Assembly: GCF_036032445.1 (NCBI RefSeq) | Contig: NZ_CP107932.1 | Location: forward strand, 7,008,501 to 7,072,500 | Direction: 5' to 3' | Length of the DNA: 64,000 nt | From: Nocardia sp. NBC_00416 | GTDB taxonomy: Bacteria; Actinomycetota; Actinomycetes; Mycobacteriales; Mycobacteriaceae | In this document: one piece after another, positions 34,826-42,959 of the stretch | How the letters are laid out: every line of letters begins with the position of its first letter | Numbering within the stretch: the first letter of the stretch is position 1 | Made by a program: the position numbers and the translations under genes | The notes under the pieces: generated by a model | The model's input: only the letters and a program-made list of their open reading frames with translations | Databases searched by the model: none | What the model was told of the DNA's origin: nothing

Positions 34826-35215
34826 TCATGCAAGCCGGTCGAGCAGCTCGGCGAATTCCTGGGCGTAGGCCAGTTGCCGCCGGAGCTGTTCGGCGCTGTC
34901 ACGGGCTTTCGCCCGGAAATCCCGCAGCTCCGCGCTCGCCGCGGCCCGTAGCCGGGCCGACGCGGTGGAGTCGTCGATGACGTCGATGGCGTCGAGCAGT
35001 CGTTTCATCTCGGCGAGGGTGAACCCGAGCGGCTTCATCCGGCGGATGGTCAGCAGCCGTTCCACATCGGCCGCGGTGTAGAGCCGGAACCCGCCCGCCG
35101 ACCGCGCCGAGGGCTGCACCAGACCCACCTCGTCGTAGTGGCGAATGGTCTTGAGGGACAGCTCGGTTCGATCGGACACCTGCCCGATCTGCAGATACTG
35201 TGCGTCGCCGTCCAT
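34826..35215 (-). CDS. MerR family regulator linked to SulP
   Basis: A 129-residue regulator with the MerR winged helix (LQIGQVSDRTELSLKTIRHYDEVGLVQPSARSAGGFRLY, residues 8-46) and a long dimerisation helix. The metal-binding cysteines of the MerR/CueR group are absent, so it senses something else. It starts one base after the SulP stop and is translated from the same transcript. The promoter before SulP has the 19-bp spacer that MerR proteins act on, which implies self-controlled expression of the pair. Confidence 0.85.
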   Translation of the reverse strand: MDGDAQYLQIGQVSDRTELSLKTIRHYDEVGLVQPSARSAGGFRLYTAADVERLLTIRRMKPLGFTLAEMKRLLDAIDVIDDSTASARLRAAASAELRDFRAKARDSAEQLRRQLAYAQEFAELLDRLA

Positions 35216-35216
35216 T

Positions 35217-36716
35217 TCAGTGCGCGCCGGTGAGGTGTCCCGAGAGGCGTTCGTGCCGGGCTACCGAAGCGGCGTTGAGCCCGAGGATCTCCACTCGCTT
35301 GTCCTTGGCGGCGTATTTGGTGGTGATGGCGTCGAGCGCGGCGACGGTGGACGCGTCCCAGATATGCGTATCGGACATATCGATCACGATATTGCGGGGG
35401 TCGCCGGCATAGTCGAACTGGTACACGAGATCGTTGCTGGAGGCGAAGAACAGTTCGCCCTGCACCTTGTAGACGCGGGTATCGGCATCTGTTCCGGCTA
35501 CCGGGACCACCTCGGTGAAGTGGGCGACCCGGTGTGCGAAGGCGACCATCGCGGTGAGGACGCCGGCGATCACGCCGTAGGCCAGGTTGTGGGTGGCCAC
35601 GGTGATCGCGACGGTCACCAGCATCACCGTGGTCTCGGCGATCGGCATCCGCCGCAGGGTCGCCGGGGCGAGCGAATGCCAATCCATGGTGCCCACCGAC
35701 ACCATGATCATCACCGCGACCAGCGCCGCCATCGGGATCTGCGCGACGAGCCCGCCCAGGCCGACCACCAGGATCAGCAGGAAGACACCGGCCAGGAACG
35801 TGGAGATCCGGGTGCGGGCCCCGGACACCTTCACATTGATCATGGTCTGGCCGATCATGGCGCAGCCGCCCATCCCGCCGAAGAAACCCGTCACGATATT
35901 GGCGATGCCCTGTCCCCGGCCCTCGCGGGATTTGTCGGAATGAGTATCGGTGATGTCGTCGACCAGTTTGGCCGTCAGCAGCGATTCCAGCAGCCCCACC
36001 AGCGCCATCGCCAGGGCGTAAGGGGCGATGATGCGCAGGGTCTCGAAGGTGAGCGGGATATCGGGGAGCAGCGGCAGCGGCAGGCTCGACGGCAGTTCGC
36101 CCTCGTCGCCGACATTCGGCACGTGCAGCGCGAACACCAGCGTGATCGCGGTGAGCGCGACGATCGCGACCAGCGGGGCCGGAATCGCGGTGGTGAGTTT
36201 CGGCAGCCCCACGATGATCGCGAGCCCGGCCGCGATCATCGGATACACCAGCCACGGCACACCGAACAGGTGGGGGAGCTGAGCGAGGAAGATCAGAATC
36301 GCCAGCGAGTTGACGAATCCGACCATCACACTGCGCGGGATGAACCGCATCAGCTTCGCCACCCCCGCCACACTGAGCACGACCTGGATCGCACCGGCCA
36401 GGATCACGGTCGCGATCAGGTAGTCCAATCCGTGGTCGCGCACCACGGGGGCGACCACCAGCGCCACTGCGCCGGTCGCCGCCGAGATCATCGCGGGCCG
36501 GCCGCCGGTGATCGCGATGGTGACGGCCATGGTGAACGAGGCGAACAGCCCGACCCGCGGGTCCACACCCGCGATGATGGAGAACGAGATCGCCTCCGGG
36601 ATCAGCGCCAGTGCCACCACCAGCCCGGCCAGCACCTCCGTGCGCAGTCGCTTCGGACTGCGCAGCGCCGCCGCCACCGAGATACCGGCGGTGCCCGGCC
36701 GATCCGTGCTCGACAC
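35217..36716 (-). CDS. SulP family anion transporter with STAS domain
   Basis: A 499-residue carrier: about 11-12 membrane helices (residues 30-400) and a C-terminal STAS domain (about 405-495; IVIDMSDTHIWDASTVAALDAI). Members carry sulfate, bicarbonate or other anions; the substrate here is unknown. The GTG at 36716 is chosen for its GGAG about 8 bases upstream; an in-frame extension to 36854 lacks a better site. With the MerR gene it forms an operon under a MerR-type promoter at 36865-36895. Confidence 0.9.
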   Translation of the reverse strand: MSSTDRPGTAGISVAAALRSPKRLRTEVLAGLVVALALIPEAISFSIIAGVDPRVGLFASFTMAVTIAITGGRPAMISAATGAVALVVAPVVRDHGLDYLIATVILAGAIQVVLSVAGVAKLMRFIPRSVMVGFVNSLAILIFLAQLPHLFGVPWLVYPMIAAGLAIIVGLPKLTTAIPAPLVAIVALTAITLVFALHVPNVGDEGELPSSLPLPLLPDIPLTFETLRIIAPYALAMALVGLLESLLTAKLVDDITDTHSDKSREGRGQGIANIVTGFFGGMGGCAMIGQTMINVKVSGARTRISTFLAGVFLLILVVGLGGLVAQIPMAALVAVMIMVSVGTMDWHSLAPATLRRMPIAETTVMLVTVAITVATHNLAYGVIAGVLTAMVAFAHRVAHFTEVVPVAGTDADTRVYKVQGELFFASSNDLVYQFDYAGDPRNIVIDMSDTHIWDASTVAALDAITTKYAAKDKRVEILGLNAASVARHERLSGHLTGAH

Positions 36717-36864
36717 GATCGCTACTCCGTTCAGAGGTCGTGCGCACGTGGGCGCGGCCGGGTGAGCGGGGCTGCTCATCGGCGGGAATGTTCGATGGAG
36801 GTGGCGGGCGGTCCGGTCTAGGCCGCACTGCCGGGCAGGCGTGCCCGGAACCACTCGGCGAGCA

Positions 36865-36895
36865 ACCCTACCCTCCCGTAAGGGGAGGGTTGCAA
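36865..36895 (-). promoter_or_regulatory. MerR-type promoter with 19-bp spacer and dyad
   Basis: On the minus strand TTGCAA (36890-36895) and TAGGGT (36865-36870) are separated by exactly 19 bp, the overlong spacing MerR regulators correct. The spacer holds a dyad with arms ACCCTCCC (36870-36877) and GGGAGGGT (36883-36890). It faces sulP and the merR gene behind it. Confidence 0.75.
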
Positions 36896-37126
36896 ATCCG
36901 GCGGGGTGATAGTGGTCCGGACCCCCGTCGAGCGCATCGAGTCGGCCGATCCGGTGGCCCGTGATGTGGTCGGGAGACGCAGAGCCCGGAACTGACGGTC
37001 GCGTCGATCACCCGGCCGGTGACTCAGCGTGCGAAGACCTACGCGGCCGAGCCGATCGGCGAGATCGGGACCTGCGGCGGTAGCACTGGCCGATCGCGTC
37101 GGCGAGGGGGCGCCGCGAAGCGTCGT

Positions 37127-37582
37127 TCAGCGCAGGGACGCGGTGAGTGCTTCGTCCATCGACGCCAGCAGGCGTAGCGCGGCCGCGAGATCGTCGGGAG
37201 CCATACGCTCGAGGGCGGTGTGTCGTGCCTGCTCGAAGGTGGCGTCGCCGCGACGCACCATTTCCGTGCCCGCTTCGGTCAGCGTGATCGTGTTGGCCCG
37301 GCGGGTGCGCGGTGAGACCGCCACGTTCATCAGCCCGGCGGTCACCGCCGCGTCGATCTGGCGGCTGACGGTGCCCTTGGTCAAGCCGAGGCGGTCGGCG
37401 ATGGCCTGCTGGTTGATCTCGCCGGGATGGGCGTCCACCACGCTCAGGACCAGGAACTGCGCCAGCGAAATGCCCAGCTCGCGGCGGAACATGCTCTCGC
37501 CGGCGCGATCCATCAGCGAGGCGACGCGACGAACGAGGAACCACAGCTTCGACCAGTCGTCCGGCCAGGGTGCGTTCTGCAT
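37127..37582 (-). CDS. MarR family transcriptional regulator
   Basis: A 151-residue regulator from the ATG at 37582. The winged helix spans about residues 48-110 (INQQAIADRLGLTKGTVSRQIDAAVTAGLM, then a basic wing RTRRANTITLT). It is divergent from a quinone-reductase-like gene, and three tandem operator-like sites lie between them, so it probably represses both. The protein has no cysteine in the residues seen, so thiol oxidation is an unlikely trigger; a phenolic ligand is more usual for MarR. Confidence 0.87.
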   Translation of the reverse strand: MQNAPWPDDWSKLWFLVRRVASLMDRAGESMFRRELGISLAQFLVLSVVDAHPGEINQQAIADRLGLTKGTVSRQIDAAVTAGLMNVAVSPRTRRANTITLTEAGTEMVRRGDATFEQARHTALERMAPDDLAAALRLLASMDEALTASLR

Positions 37583-37603
37583 TGGCTCAGCATAGACATC
37601 CGG

Positions 37604-37647
37604 GTTTGACATCAAACAGTTTGAGATGCAACAGTTGCTTATCAAAC
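37604..37647. promoter_or_regulatory. three tandem MarR operator-like 14-mers
   Basis: GTTTGACATCAAAC (37604-37617) is a perfect dyad. Related copies GTTTGAGATGCAAC (37619-37632) and GTTGCTTATCAAAC (37634-37647) follow at exact 15-nt steps. The array fills the space between the divergent marR and flavodoxin-fold reductase genes. Confidence 0.7.
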
Positions 37648-37668
37648 CCTGCTGTGAGGAGTGCTCCG

Positions 37669-38331
37669 ATGCGAGTCCTGTTGGTTCTCGACCACCCCTA
37701 TACCCTCGAGTCGTCGCAGAACGTGCGGCATCGTCGTAGCTTTTCCGCTGCCCTCGCGGCGGCGGCGATCCGCGGCGCGACAGCGGCCGGACACGAGGTC
37801 GATCTGATCGACCTGGCGGCCGACGGCTTCAATCCGGCGATGACCGCCGACGATCTGCGGGCATGGCGCCAGAGCGCGGTGGTCGATCCCGTGGTTGCCG
37901 ACTACCAGCGGCGGCTGATGGAAGCCGATCACCTCGTATTCGTGTTCCCGGTCTGGTGGGAGGCGATGCCCGCCGCGACGAAGGGATTCCTGGACCGTGT
38001 GCTCACCAAGGGCGTGGTCTTCGAGGAACTGGCCGAGGCCAAGGGCAATCCGTTCCGCAATCTGATGCCACGTCTGGCCGGGGTCACCGTGATGTCGGTG
38101 ATGACCACCCCGGGCAAGGTGTATCGCTGGTGGTACCGCGACCCGCTGACCAAGATCATGTTCAAGGGCACTTTCGCCAAGATCGGCGTCAAGAACCTGA
38201 CCTGGATGAACTTCGACGATGTCACCGCGAAAACCTCGAAGCAACGGGAGCAGATGCTCGCCGACGCCGAACGCAGATTCGGAGGTCTGTCCCTCGGGCC
38301 CGTCGCGTCCGCTGCGCGGTCGCGGGCGTGA
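37669..38331 (+). CDS. flavodoxin-fold NAD(P)H-dependent oxidoreductase (quinone reductase type)
   Basis: A 220-residue enzyme of the KefF/MdaB/NQO1-like family, reducing quinones or other electrophiles with FMN or FAD. It opens MRVLLVLDHPY and has the FPVWWEAMPAATKGFLDRVL motif that shapes the active site. GAGGAG at 37655-37660 fixes the ATG at 37669. It is divergent from MarR and probably derepressed by a phenolic or quinone-like compound. Its 3' end lies just before an inverted repeat at 38385. Confidence 0.87.
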   Translation: MRVLLVLDHPYTLESSQNVRHRRSFSAALAAAAIRGATAAGHEVDLIDLAADGFNPAMTADDLRAWRQSAVVDPVVADYQRRLMEADHLVFVFPVWWEAMPAATKGFLDRVLTKGVVFEELAEAKGNPFRNLMPRLAGVTVMSVMTTPGKVYRWWYRDPLTKIMFKGTFAKIGVKNLTWMNFDDVTAKTSKQREQMLADAERRFGGLSLGPVASAARSRA

Positions 38332-38384
38332 GGTCGATGGCAGGACCCCTGCTCCGGGCGGCCGCCCGCAACCGCTCGGCGAGC

Positions 38385-38415
38385 AACCCTGCCCTTGCGT
38401 GGGGCAGGGTTACAA
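38385..38415. repeat. inverted repeat resembling the MerR promoter at 36865
   Basis: AACCCTGCCC (38385-38394) and GGGCAGGGTT (38402-38411) form a 10-bp dyad. The flank CTCGGCGAGCAACCCT (from 38375) is identical to the flank of the sulP promoter (from 36855). Read on the minus strand, TTGTAA and CAGGGT are 18 bp apart, so it looks like a degraded or alternative MerR-type site. It could also act as a terminator for the reductase gene. Confidence 0.5.
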
Positions 38416-38515
38416 CCCCGATAGGGCGAGAGCGGCCGACGACTCGGTCGGCGGCCGCATCTCGGCCCCTATCCCGGGTCGGCCGACACTGTCGCCGGAC
38501 TCGGGTGAACCGGCG

Positions 38516-39364
38516 TCAGCCGATCATGTCGGCGAGGCGGTCGACCTGGTCGGGATCGGCGCCGTAGCAGTACAGCATCACCTCGTCGGCCCCGAGATCG
38601 GCGAACTGTCGTATCGCCGAGCGGATCTCGGCGGAGGTGGTGCGCAGGCCGGACAGCATGTTCTCGGCGATACCGGTGAACTCGTAGTAGGCGCCGAGGG
38701 CCGCGCGGGCGTCGTCGACCACCGGTTGCGGACCGAGAGCGATATTGACCTGCGCGACCATCCGGGGTTCGCCGTCGCGCCCGTGTTCGCGCCAGTATCC
38801 GCGGACCGAGTCGAACAGTTCGCCGCACCACGGCGCGGGGGCCGCCGCGAGAAACCCGTCGCCCCAGCGGGCGACGCGCTCCAGCGCGGCGGGCCGGAAA
38901 CCGCCGAAGAGGATCGGCGGCCCACCGGGCCGCAGCGGCGCCGGTCCGATCGGACCGCATTCGGCTCCGAACGGCTCACCGGACCACAGCCTGCGCAGCA
39001 GCGCGAGTTGTTCGTCCATCCGGCGGCCACGGGTACGCAGGTCGACACCGGCCGCCAGATGGTCGTCGGCGCGACCGCCGACGCCGAGCCCGAGCACCAG
39101 CCGGCCCCCGGACATCCGGTCCAGAGTCGCGACCTGTTTGGCGAGCAGCGCGGTATCGCGTAGCGGCGTGAGCAGTACCTCGGTCTGCACCTGCACGCGA
39201 CTGGTGGCGCCGGCGAGCATCGACAGCGCGACCAGCGGTTCGGGATTGTCATAGACGAGGCGGTCGAGCAGGCCGAGCGTCGAGAACGGTCCCGCGTCGG
39301 CACGACGGGCCCAATCGAGCAGGGCGGCGGGGTCGGCGATCGGCAAGCCGAGTCCGATTTGCAT
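38516..39364 (-). CDS. LLM class flavin-dependent oxidoreductase
   Basis: A 282-residue bacterial-luciferase-like protein (MQIGLGLPIADPAAL start, then RVQVQTEVLLTPLRDTALLAKQVATLD and GRLVLGLGVGGR, the phosphate/flavin-binding region). Such enzymes use FMN or coenzyme F420 in Mycobacteriales. GGAGGA lies about 6 bases before the ATG at 39364. The substrate is unknown and no partner reductase is adjacent. Confidence 0.85.
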   Translation of the reverse strand: MQIGLGLPIADPAALLDWARRADAGPFSTLGLLDRLVYDNPEPLVALSMLAGATSRVQVQTEVLLTPLRDTALLAKQVATLDRMSGGRLVLGLGVGGRADDHLAAGVDLRTRGRRMDEQLALLRRLWSGEPFGAECGPIGPAPLRPGGPPILFGGFRPAALERVARWGDGFLAAAPAPWCGELFDSVRGYWREHGRDGEPRMVAQVNIALGPQPVVDDARAALGAYYEFTGIAENMLSGLRTTSAEIRSAIRQFADLGADEVMLYCYGADPDQVDRLADMIG

Positions 39365-39685
39365 GGGATTCCTCCAGAAAATGGGTGGGCAGATAACGCC
39401 GCCCACTCCATCGCCCGGAATCATCCGGGCGGGGGCTCCCATTCTGCGGCTGTACTTCCAGGGAGCACCAATCGGATTGCTGTCACTATAGATCCGCCAG
39501 GAACGGCCGCGTACCCGGCCCTGCGGTCGGCCGATCTGCCCGCGCCCATCGGGCAACGTGTCCGAATGGGCCCGCGCATGCGGCGATCAGGGTGTTGTCC
39601 GCCGCGGGCGTTCGCTGTCGCGGGCCTGCGGGAAGCCCGGACACGGATCGTGTCCGCGTTCGTGACCACCGCGAGGAGCCGGGTG
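39365..39685. other. 320-bp non-coding interval
   Basis: No supported gene. On the minus strand a TATAGT (39485-39490) could be the -10 of the LLM-oxidoreductase gene with a leader of about 115 nt. I see no other clear element; the short ORFs here lack coding character. Confidence 0.4.
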
Positions 39686-40060
39686 TCAGTCGTCGTCGTC
39701 GAGCGACCGCTGATAATCGGTTTCGGCCCGCGCGTTCCACAGAATGGGGTGAGCGCCCGGGCCGCACTCCTCACTCCATTCGATCGTCGATTCGCCTCGC
39801 ATTCTTTCCGCCTGCCTGTACAGAATACGAAGGTTGCTACACAACCCGGCCATTCCGGCGGTTGCCGCGCCCACATCGGTATTCGTGCATTTCACCTCGA
39901 CCCGGCTGCCGACCGGAACCGATGAGCAGTACGCGATTCCCGGCGGAACCGCCTGAGCCACCCCCGCACCGGCTGTCGCCGACACCGCCACCACGGCGAA
40001 TCCGGAGATGACCGCAGGCAGAACCGGAATGCGCTCGGAAATTCTATTGAGGCTGAACAT
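39686..40060 (-). CDS. small secreted protein of unknown function
   Basis: A 124-residue protein with a Sec signal peptide (MFSLNRISERIPVLPAVISG onward, cleavage expected after GVAQA near residue 37). The mature part has four Cys (in IAYCSSV, VKCTNTD, GLCSN and EECGPG), probably two disulfides, and an acidic end DDDD. I do not recognise the family. It is monocistronic as far as can be seen. Confidence 0.7.
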   Translation of the reverse strand: MFSLNRISERIPVLPAVISGFAVVAVSATAGAGVAQAVPPGIAYCSSVPVGSRVEVKCTNTDVGAATAGMAGLCSNLRILYRQAERMRGESTIEWSEECGPGAHPILWNARAETDYQRSLDDDD

Positions 40061-40297
40061 CGCGATCTCTCTTCGTCTGTGCTGCCGGGCAATACGTGCC
40101 ACCTAAGCACGGAACAACGCCCTTCCCGCCAAGAGGAAGAAGCTCCTTCCGGCGGATCGCGATAGTCGGGCGGCCCGATGACCTGCTTTCGTTCCTGTCC
40201 CGGTATCCGGATCACGAAAGGGCCGCTATCGCATCGCGCGAATCACCGGTCGGCCGTCGAGCCGCCCGCGAACACAGGTGCCCGGCCCACTGTCCGA

Positions 40298-40770
40298 TCA
40301 CCAGCTGCCGGGCGGTTCCCGGGTGAACAGCGGCGGGTGGATGCCCTTCTCGACGATCTGTGCGCCCGACCACGGACAGCCGCTCGCACGGTCGCGCTGG
40401 TGACCGGTGCAGAATCCGTCGGCGACAGGCACCAGCCGGCTACGGAACTGCCGGGGCATTCGACTCCGGTGACGGGTCCCGTGATGCCGTCCCGGCGGGT
40501 GAACAGCCGCAGCTGCCGGGTGGTGATCCACGGTCCCCGCCCGCACTCACAGCGCCGGATGTCGCGAACCCGCATACCGACCCACGGGCACGCCCCGGGC
40601 ACGTTACGCCAGTGGTCGTCGATGCGGCCCGCGCGGATATGGGCGCCCCGCAGGCAGAACTGTGTTTCCGGGCAGCGGATCAGCCCGGATTCCCCGGCAA
40701 CGGTGAGCATCCCGGTGTGCACCCACGGCCCGGTCCGGCAGCGGCACATCGGTGTGGTGTGCGGTGGCAT
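40298..40770 (-). pseudogene. frameshifted Cys/His-repeat protein (zinc-finger-like)
   Basis: From the ATG at 40770 one frame encodes repeated Cys/Trp/His units (CRCRTGPWVHTGM, GACPWVGMRVRD, CECGRGPWITTRQ) with strong G/C third positions. Around 40420-40465 this periodicity moves to another frame, which continues the theme (FCTGHQRDRASGCPWSGAQ) to a TGA at 40298. Two overlapping frames sharing one repeat family point to a frameshift, real or from sequencing; a programmed shift is less likely. The repeats resemble the degenerate CxxC/HC fingers of small actinobacterial mobile-element proteins. The family is not identified. Confidence 0.5.
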
Positions 40771-40905
40771 GCGGTGTTTCCCCAAGGGTGTCGTCGTCCG
40801 AGGCGGTGTGTTGGAACCCCTGCGTCCTCTGCCCGAAACTCCGGTCGATTTCCGTGACCGATTCGACGCCCTCGTGTCGAGAATCAGACTGAAGGCGATC
40901 ACGCT

Positions 40906-41496
40906 GTGACCACCGCGGATCCGGTCGTTTTCCACCACTGCACCGCCGCCCGAGCCAGGGAACTCCACGCGACCGTCGAGGCGGTCTATCTGGGTTCCTA
41001 CGTGGAGGCCATCGTCGGCGGTGACCCGTTCGACACCCCCGCCGAATTCATGCGCCGCTTCGATGTCTACACCGGCCCCACTCGCGGGGCCGGATTCGAG
41101 CTGGTGATCGCACGTGTCGCCGGCGCCCCGGTCGGCCAGACCTGGGGTTGGCCCTTGACTCCGGACACCGGCTGGTGGCGTGGTTTCCAGCCGGACGAAG
41201 GTGTGGATCCCGAGTTCACCGCGGAGACCGGGGCCCGGACCTTCGCGCTCTCGGAGATCATGGTCTGCGCCGAGCACACCGGCCGCGGCCTCGCCCGCGC
41301 GTTGCACGACGAGTTGTTGCGCGGCCGTGCGGAATCCCGCGCGACCCTGCTCGTTGACCCGGAGAACGAACGTGCCTACCGCGCGTACCAGAATTGGGGC
41401 TGGTCCCGGGTGGGGACGCTGCGTCCGAGCTGGCAGGGCGCACCCACCTTCGATGTGCTGATCCGCGACCTGCCTCGACACGGAGGCCCCGGGTGA
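40906..41496 (+). CDS. GNAT family N-acetyltransferase
   Basis: A 196-residue acetyltransferase. The acetyl-CoA-binding region is IMVCAEHTGRGLARALHDELL (with the HTGRGLA loop), followed by LLVDPENERAYRAYQNWGWSRVG, typical of motif B. The acceptor is unknown. The GTG at 40906 overlaps a short upstream reading frame (GTGA), and its own stop overlaps the histidine-phosphatase remnant, so the two once formed an operon. Confidence 0.85.
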   Translation: MTTADPVVFHHCTAARARELHATVEAVYLGSYVEAIVGGDPFDTPAEFMRRFDVYTGPTRGAGFELVIARVAGAPVGQTWGWPLTPDTGWWRGFQPDEGVDPEFTAETGARTFALSEIMVCAEHTGRGLARALHDELLRGRAESRATLLVDPENERAYRAYQNWGWSRVGTLRPSWQGAPTFDVLIRDLPRHGGPG

Positions 41497-41685
41497 CCGG
41501 GTCGAGACCGATCTTCGAAACATGTTCGCGCGCAGTCGACAACGAGCAGGGAATCGCCACCGGCTGGTTACCGGGAGCGCTGTCGATTCGCGGCCGGGAC
41601 ACGGCCCGCGAACTGGGTGAGTGATATCGCGAGGAGGATGTCGCGCACGTCTCCCGCTACTCGGTGCCGCGGTTTCCTTGGCCCT
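41493..41685 (+). pseudogene. truncated histidine phosphatase (phosphoglycerate-mutase-like) remnant
   Basis: From the GTG at 41493 (GTGA overlap with the GNAT stop) the frame reads IFETCSRAVDNEQGIATGWLP and then GALSIRGRDTARELGE, which is the N-terminal pattern of a histidine phosphatase subfamily (DNExGIATGWLPG..S.RG...ARELG). It stops at TGA 41622-41624, after which YREEDVAHVSRYS resembles the next family segment before similarity fades. The catalytic first His is also changed (FETCS for a FETHS-like motif). This is a decayed gene. Confidence 0.6.
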
Positions 41686-41695
41686 GAAACCAGGA

Positions 41696-41724
41696 ACCCC
41701 GGAAAGCGGATGGCTTTCCGGGGT
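41696..41724. terminator. hairpin terminator
   Basis: An 11-bp perfect stem (ACCCCGGAAAG at 41696-41706, CTTTCCGGGGT at 41714-41724) with a 7-nt loop follows the phosphatase remnant. Confidence 0.6.
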
Positions 41725-41848
41725 CCGGCGGTTACGGGGGAACTGTCCGAAACCTACGCAGTTTTGGGGTGGAGCTGTACATCCCTCACCGGAGCGGCCA
41801 CGCCCGGCGAACAGGGGCCGCGATCGTCAATGCGGGGACGTACGGGTT

Positions 41849-42073
41849 TTACTGAGGGGGGGTCTCGCCGGCGGAGCCGGTGAGCAGCGGCAGCAGTACC
41901 GGCAGCAACGCCTCGGCGGATCCGGTGCCGCCCGCGGGAGGTTCTGCCTCGATCGGCGTTGCGGACTCGGTCAACGAGAGGGGTGCGGCGCCCGCGGCAC
42001 CGGCGGCAGCGCCGATCCCGGCCGCGGCGATGAGCGCGGCACCGGCGAATGTGCGGAATTTGTTGGATCTCAC
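41849..42073 (-). CDS. small exported protein
   Basis: A 74-residue protein with a clear signal peptide (MRSNKFRTFAGAALIAAAGI onward; cleavage likely after GAAGAA) and a short mature part rich in Pro, Glu, Ser and Leu. GTG start at 42073 with AAAGGAA upstream. Function unknown; many Nocardia secreted peptides look like this. Confidence 0.65.
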   Translation of the reverse strand: MRSNKFRTFAGAALIAAAGIGAAAGAAGAAPLSLTESATPIEAEPPAGGTGSAEALLPVLLPLLTGSAGETPPQ

Positions 42074-42229
42074 AGGGTTCCTTTCGTTTCGTCCCGGGTC
42101 GGGACAGATAGTGACGATGTCATATGTCCGGAGAGCGCGATAGTGTTACAGCGAGATTCGGATTCTCGGCGGCGCCGAGTGTCGATCATGCCGGACAGCA
42201 GCCGAGATCACCGGCGTCCGGTGCCGCTT

Positions 42230-42718
42230 TCACCGCAACGTCTTCGCCATCATGTTCGCTCCCCACTCGGGGGCTCGGGGATCCTCTGACCGTCCGGCAT
42301 CGTCGAATCCGTGGCGCCGGTACAGCGCGATGGCGTGTTCGTTGGTGGGCGATACCGTGAGCAACAGGGTCCTGGCACGCACCTGCCCCGCCCACCGCTC
42401 GATTGCCCGCACCAGCCGATCCCCGACCCCTCGACCCCGCGCCATCCGTTCCACCCAGAGCGTTCCCAACTCGACGACGCCCTCCTCCGAGCCCGGGAAG
42501 CCGCTGACCATCCCCACCGAGCGCCCGTCCGACTCGGCGAGCACATTGCAGGATCCCGGGATGCTCAGGCGAGCCCGCCAGCGCTCTTCGCGGTCGCCGT
42601 CGCCCTGCCAATCCTCGAGCCGGGACGCGAACGCGTACGGGGCATCCGCGAGAGCCTCGAGCCGAAGTTCCCGCCAGATCCGCCAATCGTCCGGACTTAC
42701 CGATCGCGTATCGATCAC
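42230..42718 (-). CDS. GNAT family N-acetyltransferase
   Basis: About 162 residues from the GTG at 42718. Motif A is VELGTLWVERMARGRGVGDRLV (RGRGVG loop binds the CoA pyrophosphate), then LLLTVSPTNEHAIALYRRHGF. It resembles RimI/aminoglycoside-type acetyltransferases; the substrate is unknown. The upstream frame is open but lacks the family pattern, so the start is approximate. Confidence 0.82.
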   Translation of the reverse strand: MIDTRSVSPDDWRIWRELRLEALADAPYAFASRLEDWQGDGDREERWRARLSIPGSCNVLAESDGRSVGMVSGFPGSEEGVVELGTLWVERMARGRGVGDRLVRAIERWAGQVRARTLLLTVSPTNEHAIALYRRHGFDDAGRSEDPRAPEWGANMMAKTLR

Positions 42719-42946
42719 GATGCGAGAATGCCCGGCGGCGGCGAACCGCAATCGAAATCCCGCTGTGACTGGGCGTCCGCGCAACACGCCGCCGACACCC
42801 AGCGATCCGAACGAAGGGTCTTCGCGGTCGTGGACGGTGCGGTCGACGTGGTGGTGCCGGTGGGCGCGTTCGCTGGTCCGTGCCAGGGCTCGGGCGCTGT
42901 GAACCAGGGTCGGGCGCGTGGCAGTGACGGCGCGACCGCGCGGGGC

Positions 42947-42952
42947 TAGGGT
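42947..42952 (+). promoter_or_regulatory. -10 box of a probable leaderless promoter
   Basis: TAGGGT lies 7 nt before the ATG at 42960, with no ribosome site nearby. Confidence 0.35.
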
Positions 42953-42959
42953 CGGGAAG

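Noticed and set aside
40808..40909. 33-codon ORF overlapping the GNAT start by GTGA
   Set aside because: The overlap is suggestive, but there is no ribosome site, recognised motif or strong third-position bias; it may only be the end of an open frame.
40243..41523. 426-codon minus-strand ORF
   Set aside because: Its first 250 codons are antisense to the GNAT gene; only the part from 40770 downward has coding character and is described as the frameshifted gene.
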